A stretch of DNA of 13,222 nt from assembly GCA_015661535.1 (NCBI GenBank), contig DQVY01000227.1:1-13222 (forward strand). The letters run 5' to 3'. Positions 1 to 6,689 of the stretch are shown here, in pieces. A program made the position numbers and the translations under genes. The DNA comes from Sulfurovum sp. (lineage in GTDB: Bacteria > Campylobacterota > Campylobacteria > Campylobacterales > Sulfurovaceae). Within the stretch, counting starts at the first letter, position 1. Each line of letters opens with the position of its first letter. The notes below the pieces were generated by a model. The model ran no database searches and was not told the DNA's origin. It saw only the letters and a program-made list of their open reading frames with translations.

Positions 1-210
1 GTAGAGTTCAAAGAAGTTCTAGCGCTTGACAACGGTGAGTTAACTGTAGGAGCTCCTTTCGTAGAGGGTGCTGTAGTTAAAGGTGAAGTAATCAATGAAG
101 GTAGAGATAAAAAAGTTATTATCTACAAGAAAAGAAGAAGAAAAGATTCAAAACTTAAAAGAGGTTTCAGAAGAAGCTTTACTAGAGTTAGAATTACTAA
201 AATAGCATAA
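1..210 (+). CDS. rplU: 50S ribosomal protein L21, C-terminal part (5' end outside window)
   Basis: The open frame runs from base 1 to a TAA at 208-210 and gives the last 69 residues of a protein that is normally about 100 residues long. The visible part reads VEFKEVLALDNGEL near the window edge, then the basic stretch IIYKKRRRKDSKLKRG, and ends FRRSFTRVRITKIA. This is the usual L21 ending, in which the Lys/Arg-rich loop and tail contact 23S rRNA in the large subunit. It lies 16 bases upstream of rpmA, the standard L21-L27 pair, and the two are surely co-transcribed. The start codon and promoter are outside the window. Family assignment rests on the tail motif plus the rpmA neighbour and is very likely correct. 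Confidence 0.95.
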   Translation, partial: VEFKEVLALDNGELTVGAPFVEGAVVKGEVINEGRDKKVIIYKKRRRKDSKLKRGFRRSFTRVRITKIA

Positions 211-226
211 TCTAAAGGAGCAAAAG

Positions 227-481
227 ATGGCACACAAGAAAGGTCAAGGATCTACTCAGAATAACCGTGATTCAGCTGGACGTCGTTTAGGCGTTAAAAA
301 ATTTGGTGGTGAAACAGTTATCCCAGGTAACATTATCATCAGACAAAGAGGAACAAAAGTACACCCAGGAAACGGTGTAGGTATGGGTAAAGACCATACT
401 TTATTTGCACTTGTAGAAGGTGTTGTTAAATTTGACAACAGAACTGCAAGTCAGAAAAAAGTTTCTGTCGTTCCTGCATAA
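227..481 (+). CDS. rpmA: 50S ribosomal protein L27
   Basis: This 84-residue protein is the normal length for L27, a large-subunit protein whose N-terminal tail reaches the peptidyl transferase centre. It begins MAHKKGQGSTQNNRDSAGRRLGVKKFGG, the hallmark L27 start; the central GNIIIRQRGTKVHPG and GMGKDHTLFALVEG blocks are also present. The start ATG follows a strong AAAGGAG ribosome binding site at 214-220. The mature-like start MAHKKG lacks the cleaved leader seen in Firmicutes L27, as expected for a proteobacterium. The gene forms an operon with rplU and is followed by a hairpin terminator at 488-513. Confidence 0.98.
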   Translation: MAHKKGQGSTQNNRDSAGRRLGVKKFGGETVIPGNIIIRQRGTKVHPGNGVGMGKDHTLFALVEGVVKFDNRTASQKKVSVVPA

Positions 482-487
482 TCAGGC

Positions 488-513
488 TAAGTCCGAATTT
501 TCGGACTTATTTT
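488..513 (+). terminator. Rho-independent terminator after rpmA
   Basis: A perfect 10-bp inverted repeat, TAAGTCCGAA (488-497) and TTCGGACTTA (500-509), is followed by TTTT. If the innermost pairs open, it becomes an 8-bp stem with a 4-base loop. It starts 7 bases after the rpmA stop. In the other direction the hairpin is followed by AGCCTGAT with no T run, so it should stop rplU-rpmA transcripts better than transcripts of the convergent lipoprotein gene that ends at 520. The T tract is short, so efficiency is uncertain. Confidence 0.75.
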
Positions 514-519
514 GAACAC

Positions 520-855
520 TTAATACGTTCCCCATTCTTTATTATCCCCCTCCATACTAGTATCAAGTACAAGAAGATGTTTACATCTGTTACGTCCTAA
601 AAACCACCCATCTTTGTAGTCATAATCTACATTATCATTAAATTTTGTATGCGATTTTGTGTAGTCACCTTTGGAAGTTGTACATCCGTCTTCAATACCT
701 TCTTTAAACAGATCAGAAAAATTTTTCCCAAAATAGATCCCATCGAGATAATATCCGCCTCGGCTTTCAGGTACTTTTCCTGAACCACAACCTGAGAAAT
801 ACAATACTGTACTACTGTATAGAATTAATAATAAAATATTTTTCTTTTCAAACAT
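520..855 (-). CDS. Small predicted lipoprotein with paired Gly/aromatic/Cys motif, function unknown
   Basis: This 111-residue protein does not match a named family I can recall. Residues 1-22 form a lipoprotein signal peptide: Lys at 4-5, a hydrophobic core ILLLILYSSTVLYF, and a lipobox FSGC with the lipidated Cys at 23, so the mature protein should sit in the inner or outer membrane facing the periplasm. The mature part is about 88 residues, polar and rich in Gly, Asp, Lys and Tyr. It carries two similar units, F50-x2-G53-x3-G57-C58 and Y80-x2-G83-x3-G87-x3-C91. C58 and C91 are its only other cysteines and could form a disulfide. The start is supported by a modest GGTG site (861-864) 5 bases upstream and by the correctly placed signal peptide. 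It is the only minus-strand gene in the window, convergent with rpmA and divergent from obgE, and probably an accessory insertion. Expression and function are unknown. Confidence 0.8.
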   Translation of the reverse strand: MFEKKNILLLILYSSTVLYFSGCGSGKVPESRGGYYLDGIYFGKNFSDLFKEGIEDGCTTSKGDYTKSHTKFNDNVDYDYKDGWFLGRNRCKHLLVLDTSMEGDNKEWGTY

Positions 856-883
856 ATAATCACCGTTTAACTTTAATAATTAA

Positions 884-889
884 AGTATA
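884..889 (-). promoter_or_regulatory. Probable -10 element for the lipoprotein gene
   Basis: On the minus strand the sequence reads TATACT, five of six matches to TATAAT, about 29 bases upstream of the lipoprotein ATG. No good -35 hexamer lies 17 bases further upstream; Campylobacterota sigma-70 promoters usually lack a conserved -35. It lies back to back with the obgE -10 element at 912-917. Confidence 0.45.
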
Positions 890-911
890 GCGATTATTTC
901 TCGAATTTAGC

Positions 912-917
912 TATAAT
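912..917 (+). promoter_or_regulatory. Probable -10 element for the obgE operon
   Basis: A perfect TATAAT lies 61 bases upstream of the obgE start, in an AT-rich stretch (TTTAGCTATAATTTCG). Transcription would begin near 924. There is no clear -35 box, as is usual for the vegetative sigma factor in this phylum. It faces away from the lipoprotein promoter, so the two start sites share about 40 bases of DNA. Confidence 0.55.
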
Positions 918-978
918 TTCGTAATTTATTATATGCCAAGGGTATATTAGAGTATTTTTGAGTGATTAAAGGTTAAGT

Positions 979-2094
979 ATGTTTGTAGATAGTGTTGAAC
1001 TTACAATAAGTTCAGGTAAAGGTGGTGCAGGGTCTATTTCATTTTGGACAGAGAAGTTTGTTGCAAAAGGTGGTCCCGATGGTGGTGATGGTGGTCGTGG
1101 CGGTGCTGTCTTTTTTAAAGTAGACAACAATACAGATACCCTTTCGGGATTTCGAGGTCGCACACATATAAAAGCAGAAAATGGCCGTCCGGGAGAAGGA
1201 CGTAAGTGTTATGGTCGTAAAGGGCAAGACACAACCATCTCTGTGCCTCCGGGTACTACCGTCGTAGATATGGAAACAGGGGAAGAGTTGTTCGATCTTC
1301 TTGAAGAAGGTGAAGTAATTTTGTTTTTAGAAGGCGGTAAAGGCGGTTTGGGAAATATGCACTTTAAATCTTCAAGTAACCAAAGACCAACGTATGCACA
1401 GCCAGGTTTACCCGGCATTACGATGAAAGTCAGACTTGAGATGAAACTCATAGCAGATGTTGGACTTGTCGGCTACCCAAATGTAGGAAAGTCAACGTTG
1501 ATCTCTACACTCTCTAATGCAAGACCAGAAGTGGCTAATTATGAATTTACAACCTTGACACCAAAACTTGGGGTTGTGCATATGGGAGATTATGATTCTT
1601 ATATGATGGCAGATATTCCAGGTATTATTGAGGGTGCGAGTGATGGGAGAGGCTTAGGGTTGGAGTTTTTAAAACATATTGAACGTACCAAAACACTTCT
1701 GCTTCTTATTGATGCAGCCAACTACAGAGAGATGAAATACCAATATGAAACACTGCTTGTTGAATTAACACGTTATTCTGAAACCTTGGCTACGAGAAAA
1801 CATGCCATAGTCATTACAAAAATAGATGCATTGTCTCCAGATGAAGTCAATGCATTAACAGAAACTTTTTTAGCTGATATTGGTTTAGAAGCAAATAAAA
1901 CATTAAACCAATACAAAGCAGATAGCAAATATGTGAGTTATGGCTTTGAAACAGACTTTGGTGTGGCATTGCCACAGGAAAAACCATTGTTTGTACTCCC
2001 TATCTCTTCTGTTGCACATAGCAATACGGAAGCATTGCGTTATGCTTTAGGCGGTTTCATTAAAAATGTTAAAGAAGAAAATGAAGCTGAGTAG
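979..2094 (+). CDS. obgE: Obg family GTPase
   Basis: This 371-residue protein is an essential P-loop GTPase that acts in 50S subunit maturation and stress responses. Residues 1-157 form the glycine-rich Obg fold, with runs such as KGGAGS, GGPDGGDGGRGG and GGKGGLGN. The G domain follows: G1 GYPNVGKS 165-172, switch I TT 191-192, G3 DIPG 212-215, G4 TKID 280-283 and G5-like SS 343-344. G4 has Thr in place of the more usual Asn of NKxD, a known tolerated variant. About 60 residues separate G4 from G5, and the protein ends soon after the G domain, so the extra C-terminal OCT domain of Gram-positive Obg proteins is missing. The ATG is preceded by AAAGG at 968-972. It heads a run of genes ending at parB; its usual partners rplU and rpmA lie upstream, beyond the lipoprotein gene. 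Confidence 0.97.
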   Translation: MFVDSVELTISSGKGGAGSISFWTEKFVAKGGPDGGDGGRGGAVFFKVDNNTDTLSGFRGRTHIKAENGRPGEGRKCYGRKGQDTTISVPPGTTVVDMETGEELFDLLEEGEVILFLEGGKGGLGNMHFKSSSNQRPTYAQPGLPGITMKVRLEMKLIADVGLVGYPNVGKSTLISTLSNARPEVANYEFTTLTPKLGVVHMGDYDSYMMADIPGIIEGASDGRGLGLEFLKHIERTKTLLLLIDAANYREMKYQYETLLVELTRYSETLATRKHAIVITKIDALSPDEVNALTETFLADIGLEANKTLNQYKADSKYVSYGFETDFGVALPQEKPLFVLPISSVAHSNTEALRYALGGFIKNVKEENEAE

Positions 2095-2103
2095 GTAGGT
2101 TTT

Positions 2104-2874
2104 ATGAAAAGAATTGTAATTAAAGTCGGCTCTCATGTCTTAACCGAAAAGGGTACGGTAGCCAAATCACGTATGATGGCACTTGTTGAGCTGATCGCTA
2201 CACTAAAAGCAAATAAATATGAAGTGGTATTGGTGAGTTCCGGCGCTGTTGCAGCGGGTTTTACCTTATTGCCTTTAGACAGAAGCACCATTGCAAATCG
2301 TCAAGCTCTGGCAGCCATAGGGCAACCTCTTCTACTCTCTATGTATCAGGAAAATTTTGCAAAGTTTGACTTGCTGTGTTCTCAAGTACTACTCTATGCA
2401 GAAGTATTTGAGTCTCAAGAACATACCCAGCATGCCAAAGATGCCATAGACAAACTATTGGAAAACAATGTGCTGCCTATCATCAATGAGAACGATACCG
2501 TCAGTGTCCAAGAACTTGTGTTTGGAGACAATGACAGGCTCTCTGCCCATGTTGCACATTATTTTGATGCTAATTTATTGGTGATCCTTTCAGATATAGA
2601 TGCTTTTTATGACAAAGACCCAAATCAATATGACGATGCGAAAAGAAGGGCTGTTGTTACCTATATATCCAAAGAAGAGTTAGAAGCAGCGCATACGCCT
2701 ACCAATGAATTTGCTACAGGCGGTATTGTGACGAAACTGCAATCGGCTGATTTTCTTATGAAACACGGAAGAGAGATGTTTTTGGCCTCGGGATTCGATC
2801 TTGCTGATGTGAGATCTTTTCTTATAGATGGAGAACACAGGGGCGGTACACTTTTCACAACTTCAAAAACATAA
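2104..2874 (+). CDS. proB: Glutamate 5-kinase, short form without PUA domain
   Basis: ProB phosphorylates L-glutamate with ATP, the first step of proline synthesis in the cytoplasm. The 256 residues are a single amino acid kinase domain: IVIKVGSHVLT near the start, SSGAVAAG 45-52, NENDTVSV 128-135, GDNDRLSAHVA 141-151, LSDIDAFYDKDP 162-173 and the GGIVTKLQSA substrate/ATP-site loop 206-215. It ends about 40 residues after that loop and lacks the C-terminal PUA domain that takes E. coli ProB to about 367 residues. The reading frame closes cleanly, so this is a short family form and not a truncation; Campylobacter ProB is also short, from memory. The start follows an AGGTAGGT site (2093-2100) that overlaps the obgE stop, 9 bases downstream of it. 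proA is not adjacent. Confidence 0.95.
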   Translation: MKRIVIKVGSHVLTEKGTVAKSRMMALVELIATLKANKYEVVLVSSGAVAAGFTLLPLDRSTIANRQALAAIGQPLLLSMYQENFAKFDLLCSQVLLYAEVFESQEHTQHAKDAIDKLLENNVLPIINENDTVSVQELVFGDNDRLSAHVAHYFDANLLVILSDIDAFYDKDPNQYDDAKRRAVVTYISKEELEAAHTPTNEFATGGIVTKLQSADFLMKHGREMFLASGFDLADVRSFLIDGEHRGGTLFTTSKT

Positions 2875-2897
2875 AATTTACAATGAAGAAGAGCAGT

Positions 2898-3812
2898 ATG
2901 AAATACAAAATAGTTTATATGGGCACACCCCACTATGCAGAAGCAATCTTAGATACACTTATACAGGCTGAAGATATGGAAGTCTCTTTGGTCCTCACCC
3001 AGCCTGATCGTCCGGTTGGTCGTAAAAAGGTTTTGACACCTCCTCCTGTGAAAGTATTGGCAGAAGCACATGGCATAGAGGTATTACAGCCAAATCGTCT
3101 TTCTGACGAAGGTATATTTGAAGCAATTAAAGATGCAAACCCTGACTTCATTATTGTTGCTGCATTTGGACAGATCTTACCAAGATCTATTTTAGACATT
3201 GCACCCTGTATTAATCTGCATGCATCATTACTACCGCAATATAGAGGTGCTTCTCCTGTGCAACAGTCGCTGCTTAACGGTGATGAAAAAACCGGAGTAA
3301 CTTCTATGCTGATGGAAGAGGGCCTAGACACAGGAGACATTCTTGAAAAAATAGAGTTTGTGATCCCTAAAGAGATGAGACTGCATGCACTGATGGAGCA
3401 ACTTACACAAGATGCGTCTACCTTGACACTCAGTACCATACGGCATTTTAAGTCTATTAAACCCATGAAGCAGGATGAAGTGAAAGCAACACTGTGTAAA
3501 AAAATTAAAAAATCTGATGGTGAAATAGATTTTGAAGATGCTGCATTGATCTATAATAAATATAGGGCATTTGAAGGTTGGCCAGGTGTATTTAGCAGTA
3601 ATGGTACAAAGTTTGATGGACTTGAACTGCTAGAATCAACAAGTCAAAACAAAGCGCTTGTTATCCTCTCTTTTGAAGATGAAAGTGTTGTCATAGGGTG
3701 CAGCAAAGGCTCATTGAAAATAGGGTTTTTGCAGCCGGCATCTAAAAAAGCAATGTCAGCAAAAGCCTATTGTGCAGGAAGGGGGCTAAAAGTTGGAGAT
3801 ACGCTTCTTTGA
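2898..3812 (+). CDS. fmt: Methionyl-tRNA formyltransferase
   Basis: Fmt transfers a formyl group from 10-formyl-tetrahydrofolate to Met-tRNA(fMet), making the initiator tRNA. With this start the protein has 304 residues, near the usual 310-315. It opens MKYKIVYMGTP, the family's first beta strand. LTQPDRPVGR is at 33-42, the INLHASLLPQYRGASP active-site block is at 105-120 with catalytic Asn107 and His109, and EGLDTGD at 141-147 supplies catalytic Asp144. The C-terminal tRNA-binding domain includes KIKKSDGEIDF and RAFEGWPG. I prefer ATG 2898 because a purine-rich GAAGAAGAG (2885-2893) lies just upstream and the family sequence begins here. An in-frame ATG at 2883 would add five residues but has no ribosome binding site. 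The 3' end overlaps birA by 20 bases. Confidence 0.96.
   Translation: MKYKIVYMGTPHYAEAILDTLIQAEDMEVSLVLTQPDRPVGRKKVLTPPPVKVLAEAHGIEVLQPNRLSDEGIFEAIKDANPDFIIVAAFGQILPRSILDIAPCINLHASLLPQYRGASPVQQSLLNGDEKTGVTSMLMEEGLDTGDILEKIEFVIPKEMRLHALMEQLTQDASTLTLSTIRHFKSIKPMKQDEVKATLCKKIKKSDGEIDFEDAALIYNKYRAFEGWPGVFSSNGTKFDGLELLESTSQNKALVILSFEDESVVIGCSKGSLKIGFLQPASKKAMSAKAYCAGRGLKVGDTLL
3776..3785 (+). promoter_or_regulatory. Strong ribosome binding site deciding the birA TTG start
   Basis: AGGAAGGGGG lies inside the last codons of fmt and ends 7 bases before TTG 3793. Its strength and spacing make the TTG the credible start, although no ATG is available nearby. Confidence 0.65.
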
Positions 3813-4428
3813 TACACTGCCGTCTACACAACTTTATCTTAGTGAAAAACTGAAGCAGGGAGAGCTCAAAGCACCTGTGTCTGTTTTGGCGTATGAGCAA
3901 AGTTCGGGTGTAGGCAGCAGAGAGAATAGCTGGTCTGGAGGGAAAGGGAACTTTTTTGCTTCAACAGCTGTACCTATATCAACATTACCAGATGATCTTC
4001 CTTTCTCCTCAGCCTCTATCTATTTTTCGTATATTATGAAGAAAACACTTTTAGAACTGGGTGAAGATATTTGGTTAAAATGGCCAAATGATCTTTATTA
4101 CAAAGATCATAAAGTGGGGGGAACGATCACGCAAAAAGTGAAAGATACGTTAGTGTGTGGAATTGGGTTAAATTTACAAAAATCTCAAAATGGCTATAGA
4201 GCTTTACAGAGCGATATCTTACCTCAAAAATTGTTGGAAAATTACCTTGACTCACTTGAGAAATTTCCAAAATGGAAGCAGGTTTTTAGTGAGTATAAGA
4301 TAGAATTTGAACTAAGTAGAAAGTTTTCAGTTCATATTGATAACGATAAAAAAAGCCTATCAGACGCAACTTTATGCGAGGATGGCTCTTTAATTATAGA
4401 AGGCAAGAGGGTGTTTAGTTTACGATGA
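3793..4428 (+). CDS. birA: Biotin--protein ligase, short form without DNA-binding domain
   Basis: BirA makes biotinyl-AMP and attaches biotin to a lysine of biotin carboxyl carrier proteins such as AccB. The 211 residues begin directly with the catalytic fold (FFDTLPSTQLYL), so the N-terminal helix-turn-helix that lets E. coli BirA repress biotin genes is missing. Visible motifs are LAYEQSSGVGSRENSW at 32-47 (the biotinyl-AMP loop, normally GRGRxGRxW), LKWPND 95-100, KVGG 107-110 with the catalytic-type Lys, and GIGLNL 123-128. The loop keeps only one of the family arginines (Arg43). The C-terminal cap is short. The start is TTG at 3793, backed by a strong ribosome binding site, and the gene overlaps fmt by 20 bases and parA by 4. 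Biotin regulation by this protein is unlikely. The assignment is confident at family level; the exact start is less certain. Confidence 0.9.
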   Translation: MEIRFFDTLPSTQLYLSEKLKQGELKAPVSVLAYEQSSGVGSRENSWSGGKGNFFASTAVPISTLPDDLPFSSASIYFSYIMKKTLLELGEDIWLKWPNDLYYKDHKVGGTITQKVKDTLVCGIGLNLQKSQNGYRALQSDILPQKLLENYLDSLEKFPKWKQVFSEYKIEFELSRKFSVHIDNDKKSLSDATLCEDGSLIIEGKRVFSLR

Positions 4429-5210
4429 GCGAAGTGATCAGTATAGCCAACCAAAAGGGTGGCGTAGGAAAAACAACAACAGCAGTAAATTTAGCAGCTT
4501 CTTTGGCTGAAAAAGGCAAAAAAGTCCTTCTTCTTGATATTGACCCCCAATCCAATGCCACTACAAGTTTAGGCTTTAGCAGAGGTGATTATGAATTTAA
4601 TATTTATCATGTACTTATTGGCACTAAAAAACTTTCAGAAGTGGTCTTAAAAACAGAAGTGAAGAATCTAAAACTTGTCCCTTCAAACATTGGCTTGGTC
4701 GGTATAGAAAAAGAGTTCTATAATCCTAAAGCAAAAAACAGAGAATTGGTACTGAAATCAAAAATAAAAGAGATCTCTTCTAAATTTGATTTTATTATTA
4801 TTGATTCACCTCCGGCACTTGGTCCTATTACGATCAATGCCTTGAGTGCTTCAGATTCAGTGATCATCCCTATACAATGTGAATTTTTTGCACTGGAAGG
4901 TCTTGCACAGTTACTCAATACCGTGAGTCTTCTGAAAAAGACGATCAATCCAAAGTTGAAGATCAAAGGCTTTCTGCCTACGATGTATTCTGGACAAAAT
5001 AACCTTTCCAAGCAAGTCTTGGCTGATCTGAGCCATCACTTTAAAGATAAACTTTTTCATAAGAAAAAAGGGAAAGAGTGTATCGTTGTTCCGCGTAATG
5101 TAAAGATAGCAGAAAGTCCGAGTTTTGGTAAACCGGTAACAACATATGCAGTTAATTCTAAAGGCTCTATTGCCTATAGAGATCTTGCTACTGTGATTGC
5201 AAGAGGTTAG
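4425..5210 (+). CDS. parA: Chromosome-partitioning ATPase ParA (Soj)
   Basis: ParA is a nucleoid-binding ATPase that moves ParB-parS complexes during chromosome segregation. The 261 residues show the deviant Walker A box KGGVGKTT at 11-18 with signature Lys11, the A' motif DIDPQ at 38-42, the Walker B region FIIIDSPP at 123-130 and the Soj-type ending RNVKIAESPSFGKPVTTY (224-241). The length matches chromosomal Soj proteins; there is no N-terminal helix-turn-helix as in plasmid P1-type ParA. The ATG overlaps the birA stop in an ATGA junction, and the only purine-rich stretch (AGAGGG 4406-4411) lies 13 bases away, so translation probably depends on coupling to birA. parB follows after 2 bases. 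Confidence 0.96.
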   Translation: MSEVISIANQKGGVGKTTTAVNLAASLAEKGKKVLLLDIDPQSNATTSLGFSRGDYEFNIYHVLIGTKKLSEVVLKTEVKNLKLVPSNIGLVGIEKEFYNPKAKNRELVLKSKIKEISSKFDFIIIDSPPALGPITINALSASDSVIIPIQCEFFALEGLAQLLNTVSLLKKTINPKLKIKGFLPTMYSGQNNLSKQVLADLSHHFKDKLFHKKKGKECIVVPRNVKIAESPSFGKPVTTYAVNSKGSIAYRDLATVIARG

Positions 5211-5212
5211 AG

Positions 5213-6142
5213 ATGGCATTAGGTAGAGGACTGGGAGAGATCTTATCTGATGTGGAAGAAGCGTATAGTAAAGACCTTAGAGATGTAGAAAGTTTTGAAC
5301 TTGAAGCCAAAGGCGCAAGAATTGAAGAACTGAATGTAGAGAGTATCAGTCCGAACCCTTTTCAACCGCGTAAACATTTTGATCCACAGGCACTTGAAGA
5401 GTTAAGTCATTCCATTGCAGCGCACGGTTTACTTCAACCTATTGTCGTGATCGAAAAAGATGAGGGTTATTTACTTATAGCCGGTGAACGTCGTCTTAGA
5501 GCACACAAACTTGCAAACCTTAAAACGATCAAAGCTATTGTTGCAGATGTAGAGATAGATGAAGTAAAACTTCGTGAACTTGCACTGCTTGAAAATATCC
5601 AAAGAGAAAACCTTAATGCTATTGAACTGGCAAAATCTTATGCCGAGTTGATCAAAGTACACAACATCACCCATGATGAACTTTCCGACATCGTACACAA
5701 AAGTCGTTCACAGATCACCAATACTATGCGTCTGCTTTCACTTTCTCCCTATGTGCAGGAGCAAGTTGCCTGTGAAAAGATCTCTCAAGGCCATGCCAAG
5801 ATCCTGGTGGGTTTAGATGAGAAAAAACAGAAGATCATTATTGACTCGGTGATAGGTCAAAAGCTTTCTGTACGTGATGCAGAAAAAATGGTAAAAGCCC
5901 ATAAAGAAGCAAAGTCGGAATCTGTGGAGAAACCTATTTCCCAACCTAAACCTGAAGTAGAGGATATATGGGAAAAATATACAGAGAGACTTAAACACAG
6001 TTTGCCTTTTAACTATGAAATGAAACAAAAAAGTATTGAAATACACTTTGAAGATGCACAGGAAATAGAAAGATTTTTAGAACTTATTGCTGAACAAAAA
6101 GAGAAGAAATCCAGTACTATCTTTGCCCGCATACTGAATTAA
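5213..6142 (+). CDS. parB: Chromosome-partitioning protein ParB (Spo0J)
   Basis: ParB is the CTP-dependent clamp that loads at parS sites and forms the partition complex. The 309 residues begin MALGRGLGEIL, the short N-terminal segment that in this family stimulates the ParA ATPase. The CTP-binding domain shows NPFQPRKHF (48-56), GERRLRAH (91-98) and ENIQRENLNAIE (127-138), the three nucleotide-contact motifs. A helix-turn-helix follows at about 153-175 (THDELSDIVHKSRSQITNTM). A Lys/Glu-rich linker (about 228-250) leads to the C-terminal dimerisation domain. The start has AGAGG at 5202-5206, inside the end of parA. No full parS palindrome was found in this window, so the binding sites lie elsewhere. 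Confidence 0.96.
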   Translation: MALGRGLGEILSDVEEAYSKDLRDVESFELEAKGARIEELNVESISPNPFQPRKHFDPQALEELSHSIAAHGLLQPIVVIEKDEGYLLIAGERRLRAHKLANLKTIKAIVADVEIDEVKLRELALLENIQRENLNAIELAKSYAELIKVHNITHDELSDIVHKSRSQITNTMRLLSLSPYVQEQVACEKISQGHAKILVGLDEKKQKIIIDSVIGQKLSVRDAEKMVKAHKEAKSESVEKPISQPKPEVEDIWEKYTERLKHSLPFNYEMKQKSIEIHFEDAQEIERFLELIAEQKEKKSSTIFARILN

Positions 6143-6217
6143 GAAAAGCATAAACAGACTTCCTCATTTTATTTTGATAGAAACCCTTACTATTTAATCA
6201 AACCCTCATACGAATCA

Positions 6218-6226
6218 TGATAAAAT
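6218..6226 (+). promoter_or_regulatory. Extended -10 promoter of the ATP synthase operon
   Basis: TGATAAAAT is an extended -10 element (TGn followed by TAAAAT, five of six matches to TATAAT), 26 bases upstream of the first ATP synthase start. Transcription should start near 6233, leaving a leader of about 20 bases that carries GAGGAG at 6242-6247. The 110-base gap after parB is AT-rich and has no convincing terminator hairpin, so some parB read-through may also feed the operon. Confidence 0.6.
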
Positions 6227-6252
6227 AGCGCGAAATTACACGAGGAGTTTTA

Positions 6253-6675
6253 ATGCTTGATATACATTTACCATTGATGTTGTTTGTCTTAGCTTTGTTT
6301 CTTTTCCTTCTTGTTGTTTTAAATAAAATGCTAGTTCAGCCCCTGGTTAAATTCATGGATGACAGAGATAACTCAATAGCAAAAGATTTAGAAGCAGCAA
6401 AAGGGCTTAGCGGCAATAGTGACGAACTCAATGCTAAAGCAGATGAAAATATTAGCAATGCTAAAAATGAAGCTGCAGTAATAAGACAGAAAGCGGTTGA
6501 TGATGAAAAAGCATTGAGTGCAAGTAAAGTCGAAACCAGACAGAATGAGTTAGAGAAAGAGTATGGAGACTTTGTTGAAAAGTTAACTAAGGAAAAAGAG
6601 AGTCTTAAAAATGCGTTACTCTCTCAAATGCCTCTTTTTAAAGAGAGCCTCAAAGCTAAATTTAGCAAATTATAG
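6253..6675 (+). CDS. atpF': ATP synthase F0 subunit b'
   Basis: This is the second b-type subunit of the peripheral stalk, which holds the F1 head still against the rotor. The 140 residues have one membrane helix near the N terminus (about 7-24, LPLMLFVLALFLFLLVVL), then NKMLVQPLVKFMDDRDNSIAKDL, the usual hinge into a long Ala/Lys/Glu-rich coiled coil that fills the rest. There is no signal peptide. The length is typical of b'. It is the first gene of the ATP synthase operon, with a good GAGGAG site 5 bases before its ATG, and is followed 14 bases later by the ordinary b gene. Together b and b' should form a heterodimer, as in cyanobacteria and Campylobacterota. The b/b' labels rest on order and length. 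Confidence 0.9.
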   Translation: MLDIHLPLMLFVLALFLFLLVVLNKMLVQPLVKFMDDRDNSIAKDLEAAKGLSGNSDELNAKADENISNAKNEAAVIRQKAVDDEKALSASKVETRQNELEKEYGDFVEKLTKEKESLKNALLSQMPLFKESLKAKFSKL

Positions 6676-6689
6676 GAAGGGATAAAAAT

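Noticed and set aside
227..481. Possible cleaved leader on L27, as in Firmicutes
   Set aside because: The protein begins directly MAHKKGQGST, with no N-terminal extension.
1039..1451. Minus-strand open frames within obgE, rich in Ser, Pro and Thr
   Set aside because: They mirror the Gly-rich Obg domain on the other strand, have no ribosome binding sites and resemble nothing known.
6143..6217. Possible terminator after parB
   Set aside because: The stretch is AT-rich but I found no stem longer than a few pairs followed by a T run.
6601..6655. CTCTCT/AGAGAG inverted repeats near the end of atpF'
   Set aside because: They lie wholly in coding sequence, are short and imperfect, and are explained by Lys/Glu/Ser/Leu codons.
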